A stretch of 64,000 nucleotides of DNA from Pseudovirgaria hyperparasitica (GCF_010093815.1 NW_022985560.1:1175501-1239500); one strand, 5' to 3'. Shown: positions 1-10,325, counted from the first letter of the stretch. A program made the numbers and translations. The notes: a model not told the origin generated them from the letters alone.

Positions 1-61
1 CCCAAACTGCCCTGCATGAGACGCCACTTTACATTAGATATCAACATCTGAAGCCCACAAG

Positions 62-1579
62 ATGGCACTTCTTGCATTACCACAGGAACTCGAGGATTGT
101 ATTTTCGACTTCCTGGATACCCGGGACTTTCGTCAACTTTGCCAAGTGAATCATTACCTGCATGAGCACTACGAGAAAAGAGGATATCGATCGATTCATC
201 TGCAGACTCATACGGAGAAGAGCTTCTACCCGTTAGACCCCATGACCAGTCGACCATTTAATTCAGAAGATCTAACTAGAATTAGGAGCAGGCGACCGCC
301 TCGTCTGCTTTGGACGCTCTTGCGACGCCCAGATCTGAGGGCATGTGTGCGAGAACTCAGTATTGACTTTTCGGATGAGCAGAAGGCGAACATGAGCCTA
401 GTGGAAGATGTTGTACTCGGGAGATCCATGCCTGGATTCTTGGAGGCATATAATGAGCCACAGGATGTACCACGCCTTTTGGATGGACTTGACAGGGGCG
501 CGTACAGCACATGTGCCGTCCTAGTACTTATCCTTGCGCAGAATATAACGCATCTACAACTTATGTCCCCCAGGTCGCCGGGGGTATTAGGCTACGAAAT
601 GGTATCGATGAGAAACATGCTTCACGATGTGATCCAGTGGGAAACAAGAATACAAAAGTATCCTGCGATAGATGAACAACGAATGTTCAGATCACTCCGC
701 CATCTTTCTCTCATCAATCAGCATATCGTCCAGAACGGGTGGACTTCGCTTATGGGCATAAACACCATCAATATGTCTCGCGGGGCATATTATCAGGGTT
801 TCTACCCGTGTTCTACTGTTCAATCGATCACACTCGGGCTTGACGTCACTGGGTTAAGCGCCATGAGCAGGGCTCTTCGTCGAAGCATGTCCATTCCAGT
901 CATTCGACTCACATCTATATGCGAAGGAGAACGTAACGGCATGTGGGTGTACGTCCAAGATTTCCTTCGCCTCTCGGCACCAGAGAAGAAGTTCCATACC
1001 CTCATTTTCGACGATTCATGCGAAGTCCCCGGCGCAATCAAAGATTCGACAGAATTGCCACAGGACGCTCTCCCAAGCCTCTCTGACAGCCCTAAGTTTT
1101 ACCTAGACTTCTCCGTTGGCTGCCCAAACCTCACTACTCTCGCCATCCCACTCGATGGCTTCCTCACTTTTCTTTGCGCCACCGCTTCCACTAACGACCA
1201 AAGGTCTAGCGCTGGGTTCCGCCTTCCACCCAATCTCAAATCACTGTGGATCACAAACGTGACACTCAGTTCCGCAACGATTGCTCACGAATACAAGGCA
1301 CATAGTACTCTACATGTGGTAAGAGCACTGACGACGCTATGTCGAAGCTATGGACGACCGGCAGCACTCTGTGAAGTCGCTGTAACGGTCATATTATCCG
1401 AGCGCCATCACCCTGACTCTGGAGAACATAACGAAGATCCAATGCGTATATTAGAAGAGGTGCACACGCTTGTCGAAAGCTTAGGAATTCAGCTCACATG
1501 GTATTTATACGACAGGAGAGGTGGAAATGTAAATTTTGTAATTAAGACAGGAGATGAGTGGCGTAGAGTTGGCTTGTGA
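62..1579 (+). CDS. F-box-like protein, 505 aa
   Basis: This is a single open frame from the ATG at 62 to TGA. The first 40 residues read like an F-box: an LPQELEDCIFDFLD stretch followed by a short helix with RQLCQVN. F-box proteins recruit substrates to SCF (Skp1-cullin) ubiquitin ligases, and the N-terminal placement is usual in fungi. The remaining ~460 residues are rich in leucine and hydrophobic patches but show no leucine-rich repeat or WD pattern that I can see, so the substrate cannot be guessed. No intron is needed. Only 61 bases of upstream sequence lie in the window, so the promoter is not visible. The F-box call rests on the N-terminal pattern alone and could be wrong. Confidence 0.75.
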   Translation: MALLALPQELEDCIFDFLDTRDFRQLCQVNHYLHEHYEKRGYRSIHLQTHTEKSFYPLDPMTSRPFNSEDLTRIRSRRPPRLLWTLLRRPDLRACVRELSIDFSDEQKANMSLVEDVVLGRSMPGFLEAYNEPQDVPRLLDGLDRGAYSTCAVLVLILAQNITHLQLMSPRSPGVLGYEMVSMRNMLHDVIQWETRIQKYPAIDEQRMFRSLRHLSLINQHIVQNGWTSLMGINTINMSRGAYYQGFYPCSTVQSITLGLDVTGLSAMSRALRRSMSIPVIRLTSICEGERNGMWVYVQDFLRLSAPEKKFHTLIFDDSCEVPGAIKDSTELPQDALPSLSDSPKFYLDFSVGCPNLTTLAIPLDGFLTFLCATASTNDQRSSAGFRLPPNLKSLWITNVTLSSATIAHEYKAHSTLHVVRALTTLCRSYGRPAALCEVAVTVILSERHHPDSGEHNEDPMRILEEVHTLVESLGIQLTWYLYDRRGGNVNFVIKTGDEWRRVGL

Positions 1580-1711
1580 TGCAATTTTTCACTGCTGCTT
1601 AAAATCTTCATTCAACATGTTGAAAGTGCCAATTGCAAGTAAGTTTCGGCTGTCAAATAGCGTATGTGGTAGTAGGTCAATACCCTATTATTATATAGAA
1701 TATGCAACTTG

Positions 1712-1717
1712 CACGTG
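1712..1717 (+). promoter_or_regulatory. CACGTG element upstream of RPL25
   Basis: A CACGTGAC site lies about 120 bases before the RPL25 start codon, within a 255-base gap between that gene and the F-box gene. CACGTG is the E-box core bound by bHLH factors of the Cbf1 type. The assignment as a functional site is inference from motif and position only. Confidence 0.3.
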
Positions 1718-1834
1718 ACACGTCTCTCGCTTAGCTATCGCTAGCCCTACTCGATTTTCGAGATGCCCACAACGATTCGGCGAACTTCTCGAACTTTACA
1801 TCTCCGACCATAACCACTAACACAACAGCTCGAG

Positions 1835-2510
1835 ATGGCGCCAAACGACAGTAAGAAGGGTACGCATGATTATACCATTGTCCTCATTCCCTATATTCGA
1901 TCTGGCTTTGCGATTACTTTGAACTCTATACTGACACAAATTTACTTAATAGGCTCCAAAGCCGGCAGCAAGTCTGCGAAAGCGAACGCTGCCGCGAAGG
2001 CAACTCTGAAAGGCGTAAGAGGCTCCAATCCTTGAGGCGTGTCAGCACTTCATCGCTGACGGCCTATTTTATATAGGTCAATTCGCACAAGGCCAACAAG
2101 GTCCGCCTTTCGGCGACCTTCCACCGCCCGAAGACTCTGCGTCTGTCTCGCACTCCCCGATACCCGCGCAAGTCGATACCTTCGGAGCCGCGCATGGATG
2201 CTGCAACTGTGCTCATTCACCCGCTCAACACCGAATCCGCAATGAAGAAGATTGAGGAGAACAACACCCTCGTTTTCATCGTCAATGTCAAGGCCAACAA
2301 GCGCCAAATCAAGGCTGCGCTGAAGACTCAGTACGACGTGGACTGCGTGAAGATCAACACACTTATCCGGTATGGAAAAATATGCGAATATTTGCAATGA
2401 CAAGACTGACAGTGATATACAGACCAGACGGCACCAAGAAGGCCTATGCCAGACTGACCCCAGACGTCGATGCTCTCGACATCGCTGCGACCAAGCTCTC
2501 CATTGTTTAA
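1835..2510 (+). CDS. RPL25: 60S ribosomal protein uL23 (L25/L23a), four exons
   Basis: Exons 1835-1859, 1953-2014, 2077-2369 and 2423-2510 join into a 155-residue protein ending in [13 protein letters not shown]. It matches the eukaryotic uL23 family: a lysine/alanine-rich N-terminal extension, then [17 protein letters not shown] and the core [20 protein letters not shown]. uL23 sits at the polypeptide exit tunnel of the large subunit and docks SRP, NAC and the ribosome-associated complex. Introns 2 and 3 have clear GT and AG ends (GTAAGA...TATAG, GTATGG...ACAG). The first intron has two usable donors, GTAAGA at 1851 and GTACGC at 1860, nine bases apart and in the same phase. I chose 1860 because MAPNDSKKG resembles other fungal L25 starts. 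Short first exons are common in fungal ribosomal protein genes. Confidence 0.95.
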
Positions 2511-2865
2511 GCGTTTAAAAAAGGGATTGGGCTGTACTTTCTTATGGTGGCTGGGATAAGGATTCTCGCCGCATATAGTTATGATGGCAATATATAGGAT
2601 CAGCGCGCTGCGCGATCTACGTTCCAAAAGATGATACCCGTGCCAACTCAGATACCCGCTCACCTTTATATACTTCCGCCAATGTGTTATTCATTTTTGC
2701 CACGAAAGACGATTACCTCAGTAGCTACAGCCATTGAGGTACTCATCAGGATCATGAACCTCTACCATGCCGTATCAAATATCATACATCGGCAAACAGC
2801 AACCACCCAACATGCGGTCTCATGGCAGTTTGCCCTATCAATAACCAAAGTTCCATAGTCCGCCC
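2511..2865. other. Convergent intergenic region, RPL25/TIM8
   Basis: This holds the 3' flanks of two converging genes. The short frames overlapping it have no codon or family support. No repeat or RNA gene is seen. Confidence 0.6.
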
Positions 2866-3300
2866 TCACTGCAACGCCCTCATCCTATCCAACTCTTTGA
2901 ACACCACCTTGTTTGCATCCATAAACCTCTCCACACACTGCTCCATGCACGGCGCCTCATACCGATCCAGCTGGGCCGAAGAGATCTTGCTAGTAACGCA
3001 CTTCTTGAAGCACATATCTGTCGTTTTGTGGATATCTAGCCGGCAAGGTTAGCCATAGCAAGCACGCAAGCATTCTGCCACAAGGGGAACCGTCGCCTGC
3101 GAAAGATATGCTAGTACCAGAGAGAAAGAGAGAGAGAAAGTCTGGCTCTGGCCATAGGATCAAGAGTGTTGGGTTGGGTACGTACTCGATTGGAGCGCAG
3201 CCTTCTGGCTCTCTTGCACGACGAATTGCTGCAGCTCTTGCTTGTCGCGCTCGGAGAGCTTGGTGAAGTCCAGATTGGACGCGGCACCGAGCGAGTCCAT
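2866..3300 (-). CDS. TIM8: Mitochondrial intermembrane-space chaperone Tim8
   Basis: Two exons, 3300-3186 and 3035-2866, encode 94 residues. The protein carries the twin CX3C motif of small Tim chaperones: CFKKC at 47-51 and CMEQC at 68-72. Two intramolecular disulfides form from these four cysteines via Mia40/Erv1. With Tim13, Tim8 escorts hydrophobic precursors such as Tim23 across the intermembrane space. The N-terminal MDSLGAASNLDFTKLSERDK and the length fit Tim8 better than Tim9, Tim10 or Tim13. The intron (3185-3036) is long for this window at 150 nt, with GTACGT donor and CTAG acceptor. A purine-rich tract (gagaaagagagag, near 3120-3140) lies inside it. Confidence 0.93.
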
Positions 3301-3814
3301 TTGTGAAATGTGTTGTATGGTTATATTGATTCCGGTCCGAGGGTTCGAGAAGCGGCGATTAAGCGAAAGCAGTTACTGTCTTACGTGCAATGCAATTCGA
3401 AGCTTGAAGAGTTGTTCTGCGACGATGTATGATCGGAGATTAATTCTATACCGAAGTTTGTCCGCGGCGAGAAAGGCTGTTGCTGCCTGAGGCCTACATT
3501 GTGTATACTTTGATAAGACATACAAATGTCGAGGTGATACTTCAAGGTCTGTGGTTTCTCTATGCGCTACAGAGTACAAGTCTTTCTATGATATTGGCCT
3601 CCGACTTGTATCGCTCAGCGGCCAATCCGCTGATAAGTATGATGAGGTATTCCGCCAACCCCCAAATCCTATATCCATCCCAACAAAGCTCCTTTCAAAT
3701 GCCCAGTTTATCGCTATGACCGGTCACGCCGGTATAATTACGTTTTGCACGTGTAATCAGATACAAACTTCACATCCCACCAACTTTACAATGCCTTAAA
3801 TCTCGTTTGCGCTT
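3301..3814. other. Intergenic region upstream of TIM8, downstream of HSF1
   Basis: This is the presumed TIM8 promoter together with the 3' flank of HSF1. All frames here are short and shift between one another. Nothing recognisable was found. Confidence 0.5.
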
Positions 3815-6082
3815 TCAATTGTTTTTTCTCTTCTTTCTGGGATTGGTTGTATTGTCTTGGGCCACAGGAATTGATTCGGGTGGATTTGCCGGGCTTGGTG
3901 CTCCACTGCTGACACTCTCGATACGATTCTCGTCAAGGCTGACGCCATTGTCGTATCCGGTGAAGTCTCCGCCATTAGTCCCGAACAAGTCATCAGCACC
4001 ATTTCCGAAATCGTCCACGTCGTTGAAGGCATTTGCGTTATCAAAGTCAAGGTCCAAGCCAGGTATAGTAGAGTCACCCGCACTCGCAAATTGCGCATTG
4101 CTCTCGGTGTTGGGAAAGTAGTCGTCTGAATTGATAAACGAGTTGATGTCAAGATCGCTAGGCTCAGCACCAGCAAAGTTGCCGTAGAAGTTGTTTGAAT
4201 CACCAGATGGAGCGACATAGCCTGGGATACTACCAGTGGGACTTAATGGTTGCAGACGATCAGCCAATGCTTGGACTTTGTCGTTCTGCTCCTGTTGCAT
4301 CTTCTGCAGAATATCGAGCTGAGATTGTGTGTTTGTGAAAGTATCCAGCGATGGTATCGGTGGAGGGTCAGGATTCAAAAGCGCATTGTCATTTGGAGCG
4401 GCAGAGATTGGGCTGTTAGCTGCCATGTAGGAGAGAAGCTGATTTCGTTGTTGTGCGGTCAATTGGCCGCCATCAGATGAGTTTTGGAAATGATTTAGGG
4501 CAGCATCGAAGTCGAGCTGAGGGCCTTGCGATGCGTTCGGGTCATGATTTGCGTTACTATTTTGGATGACGGACATGATCTCGTCGTTTTCAGGCACTGC
4601 GAACGTGGCATTCGGTGTCGAAACCTCCGACTTGATTGGAGGACTCTTCGACTTCGCTACCGGGCTATTGGATGGCCTTGCGGACTTGAAGATGCCGTTT
4701 TGCCAACTGACTGGTCTCATAGATGGACTTCGTGTGGTCGCAGCGCGCGTGGCCTGGGTAGACGGGCTAGCCGTGGGATCTTTCGTTTCAGGGGCTGGTA
4801 GGAGAGCAAGTGGTGGCCTTCGTCTGAGTGGAGTACCCTTACTTCGATCTTGTTCTACATGATAGTCTCCTACATCTACTACGCTGCCATGATTTTGGTT
4901 GTTTTGTGGCATGGCGTGAGCAAACATCTCGGCAAGGTTGGGCCCATTGTTGGTCTCCAAGCTGCGGTTATAGAAGGTAGCTAGGAATGTTAGAATGGCG
5001 TTGATCGAGTTTTCATGTCGATCGTGAAGGGTCTGAAATGCTCGCGCTTGGTTGTAAAGCTGATCGTTCTGTTGCCGTATCCTGCTGATGGCTTGGGATA
5101 TCAATTTCTGTTGTTGTTGCACGGATCGTAGCTCAGATTTCATATTCGTAATTTCTCGAGACGGAATGACTGCCATATCCTGGTTGATTCGGACGACTCC
5201 CTCGTTCTCACTACGTGTTTCCATGGCAGGTAAATATTTCTTCCCCGCTTCATCATCGCTATCACCTCCCTTTGGCTTATCATCATCTCGTTTTCGCTTC
5301 CCAGCAGCCGCCGTCTTCGGCTTTTGTATCAACCAGAGTAGTTCAGGACGTCCTCGCTTGAAGTATTTGTTGTAGTATTCACTCGGGTTCTTGACTTTTG
5401 ACTCGCTAGATTTCATCGAATTGTCTGATAAGCCGACCTTTTTATGGAATCCATACATATTGAGTTGTCGTACGAAGGAGGCATAGTTGTTGTGCTTGAA
5501 AAGTTCTGGTATCAGAGTTTTCGCAAATTCATCCTCATTCAATACGATGAAAGAATTTCCATCATCTGCCCAGCGAATAAGATCTGTATTCCGTTTCTCA
5601 TCGAGAAAACTACTGAGCTTCTGAACGAACGGTGGTATGGTCTTCCTCTTCGATTGGGCTTCTTTCCGCGCCTGCAAAGCCTTCTCTTCTAGGTCTTCGT
5701 CGTCTTCCGCATTCTCCCAACCTGCTGCCTGTGCATCGGTCCCTAACTCTTGCCACGTATTTGGATCCAGCGATCGATTTTGCAATGCCAACTGATTGTT
5801 CCTATTCCTCCGCACTAGTTGATTGGATGTGGCTGGGTCTACGTCCGCGGTCAAATGTTGTGCAAGCAGCTCAGCTGAGGGCATACTGGAGCCGAAAAGA
5901 TTGCTGTCGAATGGAGGATTGTTTGGTAAACTCGTGGATGTCTCGCCGAAAGTGCTTACACCGTCCCAGTCTGTAAAAGCCATATTTTTTGTGTCTGTGG
6001 AATCTGGGTACACGACCTCATGTTGCGACTGCTGCTGCGGTCCTGGCAATACACTTGCGGCCGCTTCTTTCTTGGTTGACAT
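3815..6082 (-). CDS. hsf1: Heat shock transcription factor HSF1, 755 aa
   Basis: This is one uninterrupted frame. Residues about 148-256 form an HSF-type DNA-binding domain: PPFVQKLSSFLDEKRNTDLI, then WADDGNSFIVLNEDEF and the recognition-helix core FVRQLNMYGFHKK (203-215). Residues about 308-370 form a heptad-rich segment (KSELRSVQQQQKLISQAI and on) that matches the HR-A/B trimerisation coiled coil. The N-terminal 147 residues and the long C-terminal half are low in structure and rich in Ser, Asn, Pro and Asp, as expected for activation regions. A KRKRDDDK stretch at about 262-269 is a likely nuclear signal. HSF1 trimers bind inverted nGAAn repeats to drive chaperone genes. There is no response-regulator domain, which argues against Skn7. 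It is divergent from the C78 peptidase gene with a 0.9-kb shared gap. Confidence 0.96.
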   Translation of the reverse strand: MSTKKEAAASVLPGPQQQSQHEVVYPDSTDTKNMAFTDWDGVSTFGETSTSLPNNPPFDSNLFGSSMPSAELLAQHLTADVDPATSNQLVRRNRNNQLALQNRSLDPNTWQELGTDAQAAGWENAEDDEDLEEKALQARKEAQSKRKTIPPFVQKLSSFLDEKRNTDLIRWADDGNSFIVLNEDEFAKTLIPELFKHNNYASFVRQLNMYGFHKKVGLSDNSMKSSESKVKNPSEYYNKYFKRGRPELLWLIQKPKTAAAGKRKRDDDKPKGGDSDDEAGKKYLPAMETRSENEGVVRINQDMAVIPSREITNMKSELRSVQQQQKLISQAISRIRQQNDQLYNQARAFQTLHDRHENSINAILTFLATFYNRSLETNNGPNLAEMFAHAMPQNNQNHGSVVDVGDYHVEQDRSKGTPLRRRPPLALLPAPETKDPTASPSTQATRAATTRSPSMRPVSWQNGIFKSARPSNSPVAKSKSPPIKSEVSTPNATFAVPENDEIMSVIQNSNANHDPNASQGPQLDFDAALNHFQNSSDGGQLTAQQRNQLLSYMAANSPISAAPNDNALLNPDPPPIPSLDTFTNTQSQLDILQKMQQEQNDKVQALADRLQPLSPTGSIPGYVAPSGDSNNFYGNFAGAEPSDLDINSFINSDDYFPNTESNAQFASAGDSTIPGLDLDFDNANAFNDVDDFGNGADDLFGTNGGDFTGYDNGVSLDENRIESVSSGAPSPANPPESIPVAQDNTTNPRKKRKNN

Positions 6083-7000
6083 GACCTTGCCGAGATCGTC
6101 TTACGCCAAGTCAGCAACCGAGGAGCTCAATTTATAGACCTTCCCAATTTACTCGCTGGCGAAGCCGCGCAATGTTTGAGTGACCTGATATGGGCACAGA
6201 ATGCGCTATGTCCTCGAGCAGATGTGGCGTAGATGCGCCGATCACAGGTTGTTCGCAGCAGTAATAGAGGTAGCGCGATGAGGTACTCAGTAAGTCATTA
6301 AGCTAATTCTGGTGGCATGTAGAGAGCGCAAGGCAGAGACCAGACAAGCGAATAAGAGTTGCAAAGACCATGCGGTGCGAAGCTTCCTCGTGGAGGGCGC
6401 TGCAGCGTGTGTCGGATTCAGAGCGTTTAGGAGGCTAGGTTCCGATGTGTGCTATCAGGTCTGTCTGTATTGCAATCGCGAGGGGGGAGAAATGAATGCG
6501 CGGCGTGTATCGTGAATATCACAGGTGGTGTTGTGGAAAAGGTAAGCTAAGGCAGAAGTGCAGAATGCAGAATGCCTTTCCCGCTGTGACGTCTTGTGCT
6601 AATCTATTTACGGTTAGCATGGCTTGTCTAGCTAAACCTCCTTCGACTGACTTTTGTTTTCTTTGTCCCCTGTCATCGTTCATTCATTGCTCTCGAGCCC
6701 AAACACCCATTGAAAACTGCTTCAGCGTGCCATTTTGCTGATAGGCTAGGTATCAGAGTTTATGCGTCCTCGAAGTTGTCAAGCCCGTCACCAGTAGATC
6801 ACGGGTGATTACCTGCCACATGTCTGTGCGAACGTGACAGAGCCTCTTCACTATGTTCCGAACGCAAGCAGCTATGATATGAGGGAAGCCTTTAATTCAG
6901 TTATTTCAGACACTCCTTTCCCCAAGGCCAGCTGTGCTGCAAGCTCTTCTCACAATATCCTTTTATCGGACCGTTCACACATCGCGAAAACAAGCCCAAC
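6083..7000. promoter_or_regulatory. Divergent promoter region, HSF1 / C78 peptidase
   Basis: This 918-base gap separates two head-to-head genes. Short frames here have no family support. One GAAGCTTC (about 6379-6386) is a two-unit inverted nGAAn, short of a full three-unit heat shock element, so autoregulation is not shown. No repeat or RNA gene is seen. Confidence 0.45.
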
Positions 7001-8571
7001 ATGGCCCCAAGTTTAGTTGAATGTCCTTTTTGCTCCGCAGCATTCTCTCAAGATGATGTGTATTGGCTGCAACTACATATCGAAGAGAGTCACACACCAG
7101 ACTCTGCTTTTAGGATCGCTCCTGAAGATGATGCTGATTCCGCTTCTGCTTCAACCACCTTTCAAGTCTCAGGCGCACTTGCTGATTGCGATGATGATGA
7201 TCACACTTTCGTGGACTGTCCCGAATGTGGAGAGTACGTCCTGCTTGACGACTACAATGACCATTTGGACCTGCACGACGTGGAAAAGCACAACACTTAC
7301 TTACCATCATCTTCATCGACTTCATCCACTACACGCTCCAAACATCATGATATGCGCTCAAACCCCTCATTACTAAACGAGAATATTTCCATGAACATAT
7401 CCGGGCAACTGCCAAGTCAGAAACGAAGACATTCTAGTTCGGGTTCAAGATCCAGCCTATCTCGGAGTGTCTTAACTTGTACCCCTTCTACCACGAGCAA
7501 GGCTCGCATTTCAAAGAGAATCAAAAGTGCTCGGCTGGGTGTGAGTCTGATTAGCCCTACCAAGCAACGAGCTCACTGACGTTTGTGCAGAAGAAGGAGC
7601 TCGGCCCTTACGCCTGGGAAGATAGAATGCCGGCTTGGCTGGAAAAGAAACTTGCCGATGGGCCCAAAATATCCATCGTCAACCGGATCGGTGGAGACGG
7701 CCGATTGATAAAGCAAGAGGTTGTCGAGAATGAGACGCCAGGAATTCCCTCGATTCTTGCGCAGCTGTCGCACGTGGATCGATCCGTCCGCAAAGCGTAT
7801 TACTGCCATCCGAGTACTGTGCATATTTGTCACACCCCTAAAGAAGGGGGCTTTTGTGGGTACCGAAATCTTCAAATGTTGATCTCGTACATCCAAGGTG
7901 CCAGAGCTCAAGGCCATACTGAATTTCCAGGCCGTACACCAACCATTCTAGCCCTTCAAGATATAATTGAAGATGCTTGGGACAAAGGTATCAACGAAGT
8001 TGCCAGAGTCCAGACCGGTGGTATCAGGAAAACCCGAAAGTGGATCGGCACACCGGAGGTAGGTCTACCAAGCCCTTCTTGTATTACATGCATACTACTT
8101 TCGCATATCTGCTGTCACTGACCCCGGCTAATGTCCCATTCTCAGGCTCAATCCGTCCTTGTCAACCTCCAGATAGATAGTGGCGTACAAGTCTTCTCAG
8201 ATGGTCAGCGAGGCTCAGCGCTCGATCAGCTTCTAATCTTTGTTGAGAGCTATTTCCAACAATTTGTCACGGACGCCGATCAAAAGGTCCATAGAACCCT
8301 TGCACCGCCAATATACTTCCAGCATCCAGGGCACTCGCTTACTATTGTTGGATTTGAACGTCGAAAGGACGGCTCCTGTAATCTCGTCGTATTTGATCCT
8401 ATGTTCAGAACTTCGCCTTCGATGCACAGACTACTCGGGCGTCAAAACATTGCATCACCAAGGCCAGAGGTCATGGACGCATATCGTCGCGACGCAAGAA
8501 AGCTCCGCAAACATCGCGACTTCGAGATTCTCATGTACGCTCCCACAGTCTACATTTGTCGTTTCCTCTAG
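7001..8571 (+). CDS. ZUP1/Mug105-type deubiquitinase (peptidase C78), 477 aa
   Basis: Exons 7001-7540, 7591-8058 and 8146-8571 join in phase 0 through GTGAGT...GCAG and GTAGGT...CAG introns. Two C2H2-like fingers lie at residues 8-31 (CPFC...H...H) and 73-92 (CPEC...H...H). The C-terminal half is the C78 (UfSP-like) papain-fold domain. The catalytic Cys is predicted as C269 in GGFCGYRNLQML, the His as H399 in PGHSLTIVGFER, and the Asp as D420 in VVFDPM. All three are present, so the enzyme should be active. Human ZUP1 of this family cleaves K63-linked ubiquitin chains and acts in genome stability; S. pombe Mug105 is the fungal counterpart. Ubiquitin, not UFM1, is the likely substrate because most fungi lack UFM1. 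The finger count is smaller than in human ZUP1. Confidence 0.92.
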
Positions 8572-8728
8572 CTAAATATGTTCAGGTTGACCGCCGCGCC
8601 GCCTCAGTTTCCAGCTTGGGCTGTATGAGACCTCATATTCCTCATTGCTAGCATCACAATCTAATATACTAATCATCTGTCCTATACCCAACGGAAAGAC
8701 TTGTCGTTAACTCAAATTTTGTTAGATA

Positions 8729-9190
8729 ATGGCGCAATTCCCGGCGCACAGATTTGTGTACGTCTTCCTGCGCTTCTCATCAGTGAGCAACCACGGCGGC
8801 CCCGGCTACGACGTCTATCCCGAACACCATTTCCTCTCTGCTTTTCCATGGCAGAGCTTCGGGTCTCTTTTTATGACAGACGAAGGACGTTTCGCTCGCG
8901 TTCCACCGCCTCTCTCTCCATACTTGCAAATGTTAATGCGATGCCAATTTCGCGGAACACCTCCGCCGGTTCCCGAGACTGTGCAACAATTACTCAGTTA
9001 TCAAGACGTCGCTAAACCCGAAGAGTGTGGATTGCTTCCTGTAAAGATGCTGACTGAATCGGAGATGGAGGAGGTCTTGTTCTGGCAAGGCTGTGGCACT
9101 CCATCCTGCACATTTGGATGTGGTAAAGAGAGGGCGGGTGAGATTGAAGCTGCGAGGAAATTGTTTCGTCCTGAGGAGATTGTCACATGA
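8729..9190 (+). CDS. Small protein of unknown function, 153 aa
   Basis: An intronless frame from ATG 8729 to TGA lies 157 bases after the C78 gene on the same strand. The composition looks coding: mixed charge, PEECGLLPVKMLTESEMEE near the end, and a cysteine-rich C-terminal part (CGTPSCTFGCGKE). I see no signal peptide and recognise no family. The C-x4-C-x3-C pattern could bind metal, but no known finger fits. The start is the first ATG in frame. It may be a real lineage-specific gene or a chance frame. Confidence 0.5.
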   Translation: MAQFPAHRFVYVFLRFSSVSNHGGPGYDVYPEHHFLSAFPWQSFGSLFMTDEGRFARVPPPLSPYLQMLMRCQFRGTPPPVPETVQQLLSYQDVAKPEECGLLPVKMLTESEMEEVLFWQGCGTPSCTFGCGKERAGEIEAARKLFRPEEIVT

Positions 9191-9840
9191 AATACCAGGT
9201 CTCTTGAGCTACGTCGTTCGGTTTCAGCGCTTTCCGGTTCACTGGTTGTTTCGAGTCTTTTCCCTCACCATCATGTGGTCATTATTGTCGTTACTAGCAG
9301 GTTTATCAGCGCATCGCCGTCGTTTGGGTTATAGAGCACGGCGTTATCATAAGAGCCTCATCTTGATTTATTCAATTTGAGAGCTCTTTTCGTTTTCACT
9401 ATACACCCTGCTTTTTCTTGACGTAGTTTGACTGTAGTACGTATTTCGTTCTATGAAGCTAACACAAAAAGGTTTATTACTTATCGCTTTTCTTTCGGAG
9501 ACTGCTAGATCTAATAGGACTCAGATCTACCTAACAAAGTTGAGATATTATAGCATCGTGCACCGCTACGGTAATTTATCAATAAAGAACTTCTATGCTA
9601 GTAAGCCAAAAGCGCACAGTACCTGGCACCGAGTCTGAAATGTATCCTCAAGGAAAACAGTGTATTTTGATCTCCAGCGTTGTCTAGTGGGCTTTTCTCA
9701 GTCACTTTCTTCACTGCTAAGATATCGTTACCCAGAGATGTTGTGTACCAGGAATTGAAAGGATTAGTAAGACAAAAGTGCTTTCCAAAAAATGTTTTCA
9801 AAAAATATAATCACAGTATCTTCATTCATCAGATATCATG
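9191..9840. other. AT-leaning intergenic DNA upstream of tRNA-Ala
   Basis: There are no supported genes. From about 9440 the base composition becomes AT-rich and frames are broken by frequent stops. Confidence 0.5.
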
Positions 9841-9923
9841 GGGCTAATAGTATAGAGGTATTATGCTCGCTTCGCATCTCTGTGAATTGTGAGAGGTCCT
9901 GGGTTCAATTCCCAGTTAGTCCA
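9841..9923 (+). tRNA. tRNA-Ala (anticodon CGC) with an 11-nt intron
   Basis: The sequence folds as a cloverleaf. The acceptor GGGCTAA pairs with TTAGTCC (one G-T) plus discriminator A. The anticodon stem CTCGC pairs with GTGAG, and the loop TTCGCA...T gives anticodon CGC at 9873-9875 (alanine, codon GCG). T-stem CTGGG/CCCAG closes loop TTCAATT. An 11-nt insert (9877-9887) one base 3' of the anticodon is in the canonical intron position. Box A (TAGTATAGAGG) and box B (GGTTCAATTCC) are intact. The D-stem is weak (G-T, two A-T pairs, one T-T), which slightly lowers certainty of function. Confidence 0.9.
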
Positions 9924-9927
9924 TGTC

Positions 9928-9932
9928 TTTTT
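9928..9932 (+). terminator. RNA polymerase III T-run terminator
   Basis: Five T residues begin five bases after the tRNA-Ala 3' end. This is the usual Pol III stop signal. Confidence 0.7.
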
Positions 9933-9949
9933 GCTTATTTCGCCCTCGT

Positions 9950-10180
9950 TAAAACCATGCATTTCCACTTTTTATACTATTGTAATTGGTCAAGATAATT
10001 GGAATATTAAATACTGTTAGCTACTTATACAGAGTCTAAAACTATAAGACTATTATGGATATATTATATATATTATACTAATTTTATAAGCTTAGACTCA
10101 TTTATTCTAAGATTTATATATAGTTTATTGTTGGATTACCTTTGTATATTTTCTATCTTATATACTTTTGTTCATGACTA
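9950..10180. other. AT-rich block beside the tRNA
   Basis: This stretch is strongly AT-rich with TATA-type runs, unlike the roughly balanced flanks. It has no terminal repeats or frame that would name an element. A decayed, RIP-affected insertion next to a tRNA gene is possible but unproven. Confidence 0.4.
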
Positions 10181-10325
10181 AAGACCTGCAGTGTTGGTAT
10201 TAGGAAACAGTAGGCGCGCCGATCAATGTGCGACATCTAGACCATAGAATTGGAAATGCGAGAGGACCCTTCGACCTTCGCCCACAGAATCCATCCTACG
10301 CGCACCTAAGTGATCTCCTTGTCGG

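Noticed and set aside
6379-6386. Possible heat shock element (GAAGCTTC) in the HSF1 promoter
   Set aside because: Only two inverted units are present. Functional elements normally need three or more, and the next five bases do not fit.
9950-10180. AT-rich block as a named transposon
   Set aside because: There are no terminal repeats, target-site duplication or readable transposase, so it stays only as an AT-rich block.
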